The notes under the pieces were generated by a model. It worked only from the letters and a program-made list of their open reading frames with translations, had not been told where the DNA came from and made no database searches. 64,000 nucleotides of DNA, taken from positions 6,552,001-6,616,000 of the forward strand of contig NZ_VFNX01000001.1 in NCBI RefSeq assembly GCF_006715785.1, written 5' to 3'. Of this stretch, positions 33,403 to 41,799 are shown piece after piece; position 1 is the first letter of the stretch; every line of letters begins with the position of its first letter. The stretch is from Streptomyces puniciscabiei. Lineage in GTDB: Bacteria; Actinomycetota; Actinomycetes; Streptomycetales; Streptomycetaceae. Position numbers and translations under genes: made by a program.

Positions 33403-34644
33403 GTGAGCGGCGAGAACTCTTCGGCGGACGGCGTGCGGCGGGTGTGGGACGTCGTCGTGGTGGGCGCGGGACCCGCGGGGGCCTCGGCCGCCTACGCGGC
33501 GGCGGTCGCGGGACGCCGCGTGCTGTTGCTGGAGAAGGCCGAGCTGCCGCGCTACAAGACCTGCGGCGGCGGGATCATCGGGCCCTCGCGCGACGCGCTC
33601 CCGCCCGGCTTCGAGCTGCCGCTGCGCGACCGGGTGCACGCGGTCACCTTCTCGAACAACGGCCGCTTCACCCGCACCCGCCGCTCCAAGCAGATGCTGT
33701 TCGGTCTGATCAACCGGCCCGAATTCGACCAGCAGCTCGTCGAGCACGCCCAGAAGGCGGGCGCCGAGCTGCGTACGGGCGTCACGGTGCAGCGGGTCGA
33801 GCAGCACGGTTCGGCGGTCCCCGACCGGCGCACGGTCGCCCTGATCCTCCAGGGCGGCGAGACGGTGCTGGCCCGCGCGGTCGTCGGCGCCGACGGCAGC
33901 GCCAGCCGCATAGGAGCGCACGTCGGGGTGAAGCCGGCCCAGGTGGACCTCGGTCTGGAGGCGGAGATCCCGGTGCCGGAGTCCGTCGCCGAGGACTGGA
34001 AGGGGCGGGTGCTCATCGACTGGGGCCCGATGCCGGGCAGTTACGGCTGGGTGTTCCCCAAGGGCGACACCCTGACGGTCGGTGTGATCTCCGCGCGCGG
34101 TGAAGGCGCCGCCACCAAGCGGTACTTGGAGGACTTCGTCGCCCGGCTGGGCCTGTCCGGCTTCGAACCGGCCATCTCCTCCGGGCATCTGACCCGCTGT
34201 CGCGCCGACGACTCGCCGCTGTCCCGGGGCCGGGTGCTGGTCTGCGGTGACGCGGCCGGGCTGCTCGAGCCCTGGACCCGCGAGGGCATCTCCTTCGCGC
34301 TGCGCTCGGGCCGGCTCGCGGGGGAGTGGGCGGTACGCATCGCCGAGGCGCACGACGCGGTGGATGCCCGACGCCAGGCCCTGAACTACGCGTTCGCGAT
34401 CAAGGCCGGGCTCGGCGTCGAGATGAGCGTCGGCAAGAGCCTGCTGACCGTGTTCGAGAGGCGACCCGGCCTCTTCCACGCGGCCCTCACCGGCTTCCGC
34501 CCCGCCTGGAAGGCCTTCCGCGACATCACCCAGGGCTCGACCTCCCTGGCCGAGATCGTCCGCACCCACCCCTTCGCCCAGCGCGCCCTGACCGCACTGG
34601 ACCGGGGACCGGCGGTGCCGCTCGAGGAGCCGGCCGGGTCCTGA
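33403..34644 (+). CDS. Geranylgeranyl reductase family FAD protein
   Basis: A 413-residue flavoprotein of the PHBH-fold geranylgeranyl reductase family. The FAD-binding start is VVVVGAGPAGASAAYAAAVA, then LLLEKAELPRYKTCGGGI (conserved Cys). The second FAD motif is VVGADGSASRIG and the third is VLVCGDAAGLLEPWTREGI. Members reduce isoprenoid double bonds, for example in menaquinone or membrane isoprenoid side chains. There is no adjacent isoprenoid gene to settle the substrate. The GTG start is 141 bases from the divergent dipeptidase. Confidence 0.88.
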   Translation: MSGENSSADGVRRVWDVVVVGAGPAGASAAYAAAVAGRRVLLLEKAELPRYKTCGGGIIGPSRDALPPGFELPLRDRVHAVTFSNNGRFTRTRRSKQMLFGLINRPEFDQQLVEHAQKAGAELRTGVTVQRVEQHGSAVPDRRTVALILQGGETVLARAVVGADGSASRIGAHVGVKPAQVDLGLEAEIPVPESVAEDWKGRVLIDWGPMPGSYGWVFPKGDTLTVGVISARGEGAATKRYLEDFVARLGLSGFEPAISSGHLTRCRADDSPLSRGRVLVCGDAAGLLEPWTREGISFALRSGRLAGEWAVRIAEAHDAVDARRQALNYAFAIKAGLGVEMSVGKSLLTVFERRPGLFHAALTGFRPAWKAFRDITQGSTSLAEIVRTHPFAQRALTALDRGPAVPLEEPAGS

Positions 34645-34721
34645 GCGGGCCGGGGAGGGATGTGCGCGGACCGCGCCGGTGGGGGGGGACGGCGCCGGTC
34701 CGCGCCCGGGTGCGCCGACCC

Positions 34722-34771
34722 GTCGGAGCATCCGGTCGGGTCGGAGCTTCCGGTGGGTCGGAGCCTCCGGT
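34722..34771. repeat. Three short direct repeats between convergent genes
   Basis: GTCGGAGC-N-TCCGGT occurs at 34722-34736, 34740-34754 and 34757-34771 (spacing 18 and 17 bases). Each unit can pair CGGA with TCCG, so the block may form small hairpins ending the two convergent transcripts. Confidence 0.6.
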
Positions 34772-35220
34772 CAGTCCGTGACCGTGATCCGGAAGACCGG
34801 GTGGTCGGGGGCGATACGGCGCAGCTCCTCGTCCGGGGAGTCGGGGCCGACGCCGTCGAAGAAGACACCGACCTCCGCCTTCCAGCGCTCGAGGTAGGCC
34901 CGCAGCAGCGGGACCTTGTCGTCGTCGGCGATCTCGGTGACGGTGAAGACGTCCACGTTCTTGCCGAGCCGCAGCTCACCGCCGCCGGCCGCCCGCATGT
35001 TGTGGGTCCACTGGACGTGCCCTCGCGGGGCGAGCAGGTACTGCCGGCCGTCCACCGTCAGCAGGTTCACCGGAGTGGTGCGCCACTGACCGCTCTTGCG
35101 TCCGCGCACCGCGAGGACCCGGGAGCCCCAGACGCTGATCCCGCGTCGGGTGAGCCAGGCGACCGCCCGGTTGAAGACGTTGACGGTGAACCAGCCCGGC
35201 TTCTTGACGTGTGTCGACAT
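34771..35220 (-). CDS. Nitroreductase family deazaflavin-dependent oxidoreductase (DDN type)
   Basis: A 149-residue F420-dependent split-barrel protein. Its opening FNRAVAWLTRRGISVWGSRV, the strand LAVRGRKSGQWRTTPVNLL and LAPRGHVQWTHNMRAAG match the DDN family typical of actinomycetes, which reduce quinones or nitro compounds with F420H2. Divergent from a TetR gene across 126 bases containing two operator-like palindromes, so it is the likely repressed target. Confidence 0.88.
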   Translation of the reverse strand: MSTHVKKPGWFTVNVFNRAVAWLTRRGISVWGSRVLAVRGRKSGQWRTTPVNLLTVDGRQYLLAPRGHVQWTHNMRAAGGGELRLGKNVDVFTVTEIADDDKVPLLRAYLERWKAEVGVFFDGVGPDSPDEELRRIAPDHPVFRITVTD

Positions 35221-35238
35221 GGTGACCCCCACGGTTTG

Positions 35239-35306
35239 GAGAGCAGTGCTCTCGCCTGACTCCAGTGTGGGGGAGACAGGTGCTCCAGAGCAAGAGCGGT
35301 GCTCTC
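35239..35306. promoter_or_regulatory. Two copies of a TetR-type operator
   Basis: GAGAGC-AGT-GCTCTC (35239-35253) is a perfect 6-bp inverted repeat. AAGAGC-GGT-GCTCTC (35292-35306) repeats it with one change, and a half-site GCTCTC lies near 35319. The copies are 53 bases apart, about five helical turns, one in front of each divergent gene. This is a strong candidate for the binding sites of the adjacent TetR. Confidence 0.75.
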
Positions 35307-35346
35307 TTTTGTGGGCGCCGCTCTCTGTTCGTGGCACACTGCTGGC

Positions 35347-36039
35347 ATGAGCACCGCACGCGGCGCCCGGGCAAGGGCCAGGATGGAAGTCACGGCAGCC
35401 ATCAAGGAAGAGGCGCGCAGACAACTGGCCGAGGAAGGCGCGGCCAAGCTCTCGCTGCGGGCCGTCGCGCGCGAGCTGGGCATGGTCTCCTCGGCGCTGT
35501 ACCGCTACTTCCCGAGCCGCGACGAGCTGCTCACCGCCCTGATCATCGATGCCTACGACTCCCTCGGCGAGGCGGCCGAGGCGGCCCACGCGGCGGCCGC
35601 GGGCGCGGATCACGTGCGGCGCTGGACGGCCGTGTGCGAGGCCGTGCGGGCGTGGGCACTCGCCCATCCGCACGAGTACGCCCTGATCTACGGATCGCCG
35701 GTGCCCGGCTACTCCGCCCCCGAGGCCACCATCCCTGCCGCCTCGCGCGTCGGCCTGCTGCTCATCGGCATCGTCCGTGACGCCTTCCGGGGTCGGCGCC
35801 TCGCGGATCTCCCGCTGCCGGCCGAGCTGCGCCCCGAGGCCGAGCGCATGGTGGCGGACTTCGCGCCCGACCTGCCCCCCGAGGCGGCCCTGGCGCTGGT
35901 CGCGGCCTGGGCCCAGCTGTTCGGGCTGGTCGGCTTCGAGCTGTTCGGGCAGTTCCACCGGGTGGTGGAGGACCGGGAGACCTTCTTCCGGCACGCGGCG
36001 GCCCGGCTCGCCCGGGACGTGGGGCTGGTCGACCCGTGA
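35347..36039 (+). CDS. TetR/AcrR family regulator with WHG-type C-terminal domain
   Basis: A 230-residue regulator. Helix-turn-helix: EEGAAKLSLRAVARELGMVS with recognition end SALYRYFPSRDELLTALI. The ligand domain contains HEYALIYGSPVPGYSAPEAT, the mark of the TetR C-terminal WHG subgroup. The ATG has no clear ribosome-binding site and may be leaderless. It probably represses itself and the divergent DDN oxidoreductase through the paired palindromes. It is a paralogue of the TetR at 37.3 kb. Confidence 0.9.
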   Translation: MSTARGARARARMEVTAAIKEEARRQLAEEGAAKLSLRAVARELGMVSSALYRYFPSRDELLTALIIDAYDSLGEAAEAAHAAAAGADHVRRWTAVCEAVRAWALAHPHEYALIYGSPVPGYSAPEATIPAASRVGLLLIGIVRDAFRGRRLADLPLPAELRPEAERMVADFAPDLPPEAALALVAAWAQLFGLVGFELFGQFHRVVEDRETFFRHAAARLARDVGLVDP

Positions 36040-36066
36040 CGCCCGGGGCCGGGCCAGGCTCGGGGC

Positions 36067-37104
36067 CTAGTCACCGGGAACGAGTACGACCTTCCCGGTC
36101 ACCGTGCCGGACTCGGCCAGCCGCATGGCCTCCGCGACCTCGGTGAGCGGCAGCCGGGCGGCGATCCTTGCGGTCACCTCGCCGCGTTGCAGGGCGTGGA
36201 ACACCTCGGTGAGGTCGGCGCGCAGCCGGGTCCGGAAGCGGTCCTTGTTCAGGGCGCGCCCCGCCCAGACGTTGAAGAAGCAGGCGCGGCGGCCGTTGGG
36301 CAGCGCGTTCCACCACCACACCCGGCCGAGGATCTTCAGGACCGGCCACTGCTTGGAGCCCGAGTCGTCCCGCGTGGTGGCGCTGCCGTAGGCGACGAGG
36401 GTCCCGCCGGGGGCGAGCAGCCGCCAGGAGTCGGTGACACTGCGCCCGCCGAGGTGGTCGAAGACGGCGTCGACTCCGTCGGGGGCGAGTTCCCGGACCC
36501 GGGCCGGGACGTTCTCGGTCCGGTGGTCGACGGGGGTGACGCCCAGCTCGCGCAGGGCCTCGTGGTGGCGCGCGGACGCCGTGCCGATCACCTTCAGGCC
36601 GGCCGCACGCGCGAGCTGGACGAGGACCGTGCCGACGCCGCCGTTGGCGCCGTGGACCAGGACCGTTCCGCCGCTGCGCACCCGGGCCCTGCGATGCAGC
36701 ATCTGCCACGCGGTGATCCCGTTGACCACCAGGGTCTCGGCCTCCGCCGCGCCGATGCCGGCGGGCACCTCCACCGCGTCGGCCGCGTCGAGCACCACAT
36801 GACTGGCCCAGCCGCCGACCTTGACCAGCGCCGCCACCCGCTTGCCGACCAGGCCCGCCCTGACGCCCGTGCCGGCCGTGAGGACCGTGCCGACCAGGTC
36901 GTAGCCCGGCACGAACGGGAAGGGCGGCTGGTCGTAGTAGCGGCCCCGGCGCATCTGCTGTTCGGCGAAGGACACCCCGGTGGCCTCCACCCGGACCACG
37001 ACCTGCCCGGCGCCGGGAAGGGGCACGTCCCGGTGCCGGAGCTGCAGCTCCTCCGGCTCGACCGTGCCCGGCAGGACGACCTCGACGAGTTTCTTGCTTT
37101 CCAT
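36067..37104 (-). CDS. Zinc-independent medium-chain dehydrogenase/reductase (quinone oxidoreductase type)
   Basis: A 345-residue NADPH-dependent MDR enzyme. The catalytic domain start is VVVRVEATGVSFAEQQMRRG with PPFPFVPGYDLVGTV; the structural and catalytic zinc Cys sets are absent. The nucleotide-binding loop is VLVHGANGGVGTVLVQLARA, followed by DAVFDHLGGRSV. It reduces quinones or enones. ATG start. It is divergent from a second TetR regulator across 184 bases, so regulation by that protein is likely. Confidence 0.9.
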   Translation of the reverse strand: MESKKLVEVVLPGTVEPEELQLRHRDVPLPGAGQVVVRVEATGVSFAEQQMRRGRYYDQPPFPFVPGYDLVGTVLTAGTGVRAGLVGKRVAALVKVGGWASHVVLDAADAVEVPAGIGAAEAETLVVNGITAWQMLHRRARVRSGGTVLVHGANGGVGTVLVQLARAAGLKVIGTASARHHEALRELGVTPVDHRTENVPARVRELAPDGVDAVFDHLGGRSVTDSWRLLAPGGTLVAYGSATTRDDSGSKQWPVLKILGRVWWWNALPNGRRACFFNVWAGRALNKDRFRTRLRADLTEVFHALQRGEVTARIAARLPLTEVAEAMRLAESGTVTGKVVLVPGD

Positions 37105-37174
37105 GACGACCTCCGGGTCGGAGAGAGGCGCTGGTGCGCCGTGCGGCGATAGAGGGCACTTCGCTTGCGTTAGA

Positions 37175-37202
37175 AGTTATAACTAAAATGACGCTAGCTA
37201 GC
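37175..37202. promoter_or_regulatory. Candidate TetR operators between MDR gene and TetR gene
   Basis: AGTTATAACT (37175-37184) and GCTAGCTAGC (37193-37202) are perfect 10-bp palindromes in the only AT-rich patch of the divergent region, overlapping likely -10/-35 sequences for both directions. Confidence 0.5.
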
Positions 37203-37288
37203 TCCAGTGTCAAGGCCTCACTCGCAGTGCTGTTATGGGCTCTCTCGGTGGTGATAGGGTGAAACAAGCGGAAAGGAGCGTGAAGGCG

Positions 37289-37939
37289 ATGGCGGCAGGC
37301 GCGGCGAGTCCCCGGGAGCGGTACCGCAGTCAGGTGCGGGCCGAGATCAAGGCGAAGGCCTGGGAACAGATCGCCGTCTCGGGCGCGTCGGGGCTGTCCC
37401 TCAACGCGATCGCCAAGGAGCTGGGCATGAGCGGCCCGGCGCTCTACCGGTACTTCGGCGGGCGGGACGACCTGATCACCGAACTGGTCAGGGACGCCTA
37501 CCGCAGCCTCGCGGACACCTTCCGTGCCGCGGCCGACGCGGGCGCGGGGCCGTCCGGCCTGGCCCGGGAGCTGCGCCGCTGGGCGCTGGAGGACCCCCAG
37601 CGCTACTTCCTCGTCTACGGCACGCCGGTCCCCGGCTACCGCGCGCCGGACGACACCACCGCGCTCGCCCGGGAGATCATGGCCGCGCTGCTGGACGTCT
37701 GCGCGGCCGACGAGCCCCGGGCCGCGTCGCCCGATGTGCTCGAGACCCACCTCGCGGACCATCGCGGCTGGGCAGGCGACCACCCCGCCCCGCCGGCGGT
37801 ACTGCGCCGGGCCCTGGCGTTCTGGACCCGACTGCACGGGGTCCTCTCCCTGGAACTCGCCGGCCACTTCACCGGCATGGGCTTCGACCCGGAGCTGCTC
37901 TTCACCGCCGAGGCGGACGCCCTGGGAGACGGGGACTGA
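37289..37939 (+). CDS. TetR/AcrR family regulator with WHG-type C-terminal domain
   Basis: A 216-residue regulator, paralogous to the TetR at 35.3 kb. Helix-turn-helix: SGASGLSLNAIAKELGMSG with ALYRYFGGRDDLITELVRD; ligand-domain motif YFLVYGTPVPGYRAP. Start ATG at 37289 has AAAGGAG ten bases upstream; a GTG at 37280 is too close to that site. It probably controls the divergent MDR reductase. Two TetR-reductase pairs in a row suggest duplication of a whole redox-defence module. Confidence 0.88.
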   Translation: MAAGAASPRERYRSQVRAEIKAKAWEQIAVSGASGLSLNAIAKELGMSGPALYRYFGGRDDLITELVRDAYRSLADTFRAAADAGAGPSGLARELRRWALEDPQRYFLVYGTPVPGYRAPDDTTALAREIMAALLDVCAADEPRAASPDVLETHLADHRGWAGDHPAPPAVLRRALAFWTRLHGVLSLELAGHFTGMGFDPELLFTAEADALGDGD

Positions 37940-38030
37940 GCGGACGGGCGCCCGTACTCCCCCGGGAGTAGAGGTGATCACCGCGTCCGGCTGACGCCCG
38001 GGCCGTCCGGCGCCGTCTACCGTGGCCTGC

Positions 38031-39245
38031 ATGGAAGAGCAGCGCGCCCCCGGTCCGGGGTGGTGGCACGGGCCGCCGTGGCGGAGTGCCCCGGACGAGG
38101 CGGAGCCGCACCGGGTCCACCGGCCGTGGCGCAGCACCGTGCTGCTCACGGTGTTCGTCCTGATCGGCACCAACTTCGCGGCCCACAGCCAGCTCCATCG
38201 CGCGCCCCTGGACGGCTACGCGCGCGTGCTGCTGCTCGTCGCCTCGGTCCTGCTGCTGTGGCGGCACCGGCATCCGGTGGCCGTGGCCTACGGCACCGCG
38301 GTGGCGACCCTCGGCTACCTGGCCGCGGGCTACCCCTACGGGCCGGTCTTCCTGACCGTCGCCGTCGGCTGTTTCAGCGCGGTCGTGGCCGGGCACCGGC
38401 GGGCCGCCTGGGGGGCCCTCTGCCTGCTGTGGGCGGGGCACGCCCTGCTCGCCCTGTGGCTCTACCGCTGGCTCCCGCCCGCGGGCGACAAGAGCGGGAA
38501 CGTCTACCAGGAGATCGGTATCGGCGCCTGGGTGCTGGCCGTCGTCGCGCTGGCCGAACTGGTCCGGGTGCGGCGCGAGCAGTGGGCGCGGGAGCGCGCC
38601 GACAGGGCGGAGGCCGCGCGGCGCCGCGGGGACGAGGAACGGCTGCGGATGGCCCGCGAGCTGCACGACGTCCTCGCGCACAGCATCTCCGTCATCAACG
38701 TCCAGGCCGGCATGGGGCTCGCCCTGCTCGACAGCGACCCCGAGCAGGCGCGCACCGCGCTCACCACCATCAAGGCCGCCAGCAAGGAGGCGCTCGGCGA
38801 GGTGCGCCAGGTCCTGGACACCCTGCGCGCCCCCGGCGCCGCCCCGCGCACCCCCGCCCCCGGCCTGGACCGTCTTGCGGAGCTGGTGGAACAGGCGGCG
38901 GCGGCCGGACTCGCCGTCGAGATCGAGGGCGAACCACCCCGGCTGCCGCCCGGCGCCGACCTCGCCGCCTTCCGCATCGTGCAGGAGGCGCTGACCAATG
39001 TCGTACGGCACTCCGGATCGCGGCACGCGCGCGTGCGGTTCGCCCACGACGGCGACGCGCTGCGGCTGCGCATCGACGACGACGGCCCGGCCACCGGCGC
39101 CGACGCCGGGGGCAGCGGCAACGGGCTGGCCGGCATGCGCGAGAGGGCCGCCGCGCTCGGTGGCACCATCGAGGCGGGCCCGCGCGCCGACGGCGGCTTC
39201 CGGGTGCTCGCCGTACTGCCGTCGCACACCAGGGAGGACCAGTGA
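38031..39245 (+). CDS. Two-component sensor histidine kinase (HisKA_3 type)
   Basis: A 404-residue NarL-type kinase. Four or five membrane helices (about residues 35-170) form a short input module with no large extracellular loop. The phospho-acceptor is His in ARELHDVLAHSISVINVQ. The ATPase domain has the N-box EALTNVVRHSGSRHA and G-box GNGLAGMRERAAALGG. A -10-like TCTACC lies ten bases before the ATG, so the mRNA may be leaderless. Its stop overlaps the response regulator start. Neighbours do not reveal the signal; the adjacent membrane protein and DHA2 pump are possible targets. Confidence 0.92.
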   Translation: MEEQRAPGPGWWHGPPWRSAPDEAEPHRVHRPWRSTVLLTVFVLIGTNFAAHSQLHRAPLDGYARVLLLVASVLLLWRHRHPVAVAYGTAVATLGYLAAGYPYGPVFLTVAVGCFSAVVAGHRRAAWGALCLLWAGHALLALWLYRWLPPAGDKSGNVYQEIGIGAWVLAVVALAELVRVRREQWARERADRAEAARRRGDEERLRMARELHDVLAHSISVINVQAGMGLALLDSDPEQARTALTTIKAASKEALGEVRQVLDTLRAPGAAPRTPAPGLDRLAELVEQAAAAGLAVEIEGEPPRLPPGADLAAFRIVQEALTNVVRHSGSRHARVRFAHDGDALRLRIDDDGPATGADAGGSGNGLAGMRERAAALGGTIEAGPRADGGFRVLAVLPSHTREDQ

Positions 39246-39907
39246 TCCGGGTACTGCTCGCCGACGACCAGTCGCTCGTGCGGGCCGGTTTCCGCGCGTT
39301 GCTCGACGCCCAGCCGGACATCGAGGTGGCCGGGGAGGCGGCCGACGGCGAGGCGGCGGTGCGCCTGGTGCGGGAACTGCGGCCGGACGTCGTCCTGATG
39401 GACATCCGCATGCCCCTGCTGGACGGCCTCGCCGCGACCCGGCGGATCACCGGCGACGGAGAGCTGCCGGACGTGAAGGTGGTCATGCTCACCACCTTCG
39501 AGCTGGACGAGTACGTCTTCGAGGCGATCCGCTCCGGCGCCTCCGGCTTCCTGGTGAAGGACACGGAGCCGGACGAACTCCTGCGCGCCGTCAGGGCGGT
39601 GGTGCAGGGGGACGCGCTGCTGTCGCCGGGCGTCACCCGCCGGCTGATCGCCGAGTTCGCCGCCCGCTCCAAGGAGCCCGCGGCGGCGGACGCGCTCGGC
39701 CGGCTCACCGAGCGGGAGCGGGAGGTGATGGCGCTGGTCGGCATCGGGCTGTCCAACGAGGAGATCGCCCGCCGGCTGGTGGTCAGCCCGCTCACCGCCA
39801 AGACGCATGTGAGCCGCACGATGGTGAAGCTGGGGGCGCGGGACCGCGCCCAACTCGTCGTACTGGCCTACGAGTCGGGGTTGGTACGGCCCGGCTGGCT
39901 GGGCTGA
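39242..39907 (+). CDS. NarL/FixJ family response regulator
   Basis: A 221-residue regulator. The receiver domain has acidic pocket LLADDQSLVRAGF, phospho-Asp in PDVVLMDIRMPLLDG, Thr in VVMLTTFE and Lys in GFLVKDTEPD. The LuxR-type DNA-binding domain (about 150-215) contains LTEREREVMALVGIG and NEEIARRLVVSPLTAKTHVS. GTG start overlaps the kinase stop (GTGA), so the pair is translationally coupled. The 3' end overlaps the convergent DUF6332 gene by 40 bases. Confidence 0.93.
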   Translation: MIRVLLADDQSLVRAGFRALLDAQPDIEVAGEAADGEAAVRLVRELRPDVVLMDIRMPLLDGLAATRRITGDGELPDVKVVMLTTFELDEYVFEAIRSGASGFLVKDTEPDELLRAVRAVVQGDALLSPGVTRRLIAEFAARSKEPAAADALGRLTEREREVMALVGIGLSNEEIARRLVVSPLTAKTHVSRTMVKLGARDRAQLVVLAYESGLVRPGWLG

Positions 39908-40152
39908 CCCGCCTGCCGGAAGCGCACCAGCACGCTGATCACCCGGGCCACGAACACCACCGGTGCGACCACCGTGCCGAGCCGCAGCAGGGTCAGGGAC
40001 AGCAGGTGCGGCAGGTCGAAGAGGAGCGCGGGCCCGGCCACGGCCCCGAACAGCACCGCCGCCGCGAAGGCGGCGCTCACCAGCGCGTAGCCGGTCTCGA
40101 CCGTGGCCGCGTCCTGCCGGGCCCTGGTGCGGCGTCCCCCGTGTGCGTCCAT
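39868..40152 (-). CDS. DUF6332 family membrane protein
   Basis: A 94-residue protein with two hydrophobic helices (GYALVSAAFAAAVLFGAVAG and LLRLGTVVAPVVFVARVIS), matching the small Streptomyces family DUF6332. The function is unknown. Its end overlaps the response regulator on the other strand by 40 bases, an arrangement that may allow antisense interference. The ATG follows the MFS gene's end by 71 bases on the same strand. Confidence 0.75.
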   Translation of the reverse strand: MDAHGGRRTRARQDAATVETGYALVSAAFAAAVLFGAVAGPALLFDLPHLLSLTLLRLGTVVAPVVFVARVISVLVRFRQAGQPSQPGRTNPDS

Positions 40153-40223
40153 TCCCCCAGCTTCACAGACGCGCGCCCGGCGGGGCAAACGGCCCCGCCG
40201 GGCGCGCTGTTGGAGGCTTCCCC

Positions 40224-41714
40224 CTAGTCACGGACCGCCACGCGCTCCGTCCCAGCCTCCTCCACGGTGGACCTGGCGACGACGAGGGACCGCTGCGTAC
40301 GGCGGCCGCGCAGACCGGTGAGGGTGATCAGCAGACCGGCCGCCGCGATGCCCGTGACGACCATGAAACCGGGCCGGTAGCTGTCCAGGACGGCCTGCGG
40401 GGTGGCGTGCGCGGGGCCGTTCGCGGTCACCACGGCCGTGACCACCGCCAGGAAGATCGCGCCGCCCACCTGCACCGAGGTGTTGAGCAGACCGGAGACC
40501 ATGCCCTGCTCGTGGTCCTCGACCCCGTTGGTGGCCTGGATGTTGAGCGACGGGAAGACCAGTGCGCAGGCCGCGCCGATCAGCAGCATGGACGGCAGGA
40601 TCACGGCCGCGTACACGGGGGCGAGGTCGACCCGCAGGAACAGCGCGTAGCCGAGGACCATGAAGGCGAAGCCGGTGGCGATCAGGCGCGGGGTGCCGAA
40701 CTTGTCGACGATCGCGCCGACCTTCGTGGAGGACACCGCCACCAGCGCGCCCGCCGGCAGGAACGCGAGCGCCGTGTGCAGCGCCGACCAGCCGAGCAGG
40801 GACTGCATGTACAGCGTGGTCAGGAACTGGAAGCCGACGTAACTGCCGAAGAAGGCGATCGCGCCGAGCTGGGCGCGGACCTGGCTGCCCGAGCGCAGCA
40901 CGCCCAGCCGGATCAGCGGGCTCGGCGAGCGCCGCTCGACCAGGACGAAGACGGTCAGCAGCACCGCGACGGCGAGGAAGGACAGCAGCGTCCGGGCCGA
41001 GGCCCAGCCGGCCTCGGGCGCCTGGACGACGGTGAAGACCAGCAGCAGCATCGCCGCGGTGCCGAGGACGGCGCCGGGGATGTCGTAGCCGTCGTGGTTC
41101 TCCTCGCGGGCGCTGCGCGGCAGCAGCCGCAGGCCGGCCAGGAGCGCGAGGAGGGCGATCGGCGCGGGCAGCAGCATCGTGAAGCGCCAGCTGGCCTCGG
41201 TGAGCAGGCCCGAGAGCACCAGGCCCATGGAGAAGCCGGTGGCGGCGCAGGTGGTGTAGATGGAGAGGGCGCGGTTGCGCAGCGGGCCCTCCGGGAACGT
41301 CGTGGTGATGATCGACAGGCCGGCCGGAGCCGTGAAGGCCGCGCTCAGGCCCTTGATGAAACGGCTGGCGATGAGCAGCGGGCCCGAGTCCACGAGTCCG
41401 CCGAGCAGCGAGGCGAGCGCGAAGACACCGAGGGCGACGAGGAACACCTGACGCCGGCCGAGCAGGTCGGCGGTGCGGCCGCCGAGCAGGAGAAGGCCGC
41501 CGTAGCCCAGGATGTAGCCGCTGACGATCCATTGCAGCGTCGACGTGGACAGGTGCAGGTCGGAGCCGATGGAGGGCAGTGCGACGCCGACCATCGACAC
41601 ATCCAGCGCGTCCAGGAACATCGCCGCGCAGAGCACCAGCAGGGTGCCCCACAGCCGGGGGGTCCAGCGAACCGCCGGGGACGGGGACGCGGGGGTGGTG
41701 AGCGGAGAGGTCAT
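40224..41714 (-). CDS. DHA2-type MFS drug efflux transporter
   Basis: A 496-residue transporter with about 14 membrane helices. Helix 1 and motif D1 are AAMFLDALDVSMVGVALPSI. The loop 2-3 motif A is GGRTADLLGRRQVFLVALG. Motif C-like glycines lie around GFSMGLVLSGLLTEASWR. The length and motif set fit the EmrB/QacA drug/proton antiporters. It is divergent from a MarR regulator across 85 bases of A+T-rich repeats, the usual arrangement for an inducible multidrug pump. Confidence 0.92.
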   Translation of the reverse strand: MTSPLTTPASPSPAVRWTPRLWGTLLVLCAAMFLDALDVSMVGVALPSIGSDLHLSTSTLQWIVSGYILGYGGLLLLGGRTADLLGRRQVFLVALGVFALASLLGGLVDSGPLLIASRFIKGLSAAFTAPAGLSIITTTFPEGPLRNRALSIYTTCAATGFSMGLVLSGLLTEASWRFTMLLPAPIALLALLAGLRLLPRSAREENHDGYDIPGAVLGTAAMLLLVFTVVQAPEAGWASARTLLSFLAVAVLLTVFVLVERRSPSPLIRLGVLRSGSQVRAQLGAIAFFGSYVGFQFLTTLYMQSLLGWSALHTALAFLPAGALVAVSSTKVGAIVDKFGTPRLIATGFAFMVLGYALFLRVDLAPVYAAVILPSMLLIGAACALVFPSLNIQATNGVEDHEQGMVSGLLNTSVQVGGAIFLAVVTAVVTANGPAHATPQAVLDSYRPGFMVVTGIAAAGLLITLTGLRGRRTQRSLVVARSTVEEAGTERVAVRD

Positions 41715-41730
41715 GGCGACGACGCTACAT

Positions 41731-41770
41731 GCATACGCATCGAATGCAAATGCATTTAATTCCGATGCAA
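41731..41770. promoter_or_regulatory. MarR-type operator cluster between pump and regulator
   Basis: A strikingly AT-rich stretch contains AATGCA-AA-TGCATT (41743-41756), an overlapping GCAT-CGA-ATGC (41737-41747) and further TGCAT and GATGCA half-sites on either side. It spans the start region of both divergent genes. The MarR encoded next to it is the natural binder. Confidence 0.7.
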
Positions 41771-41799
41771 TAATCTTGTTTCTCTGCTACGGTGCGGCC

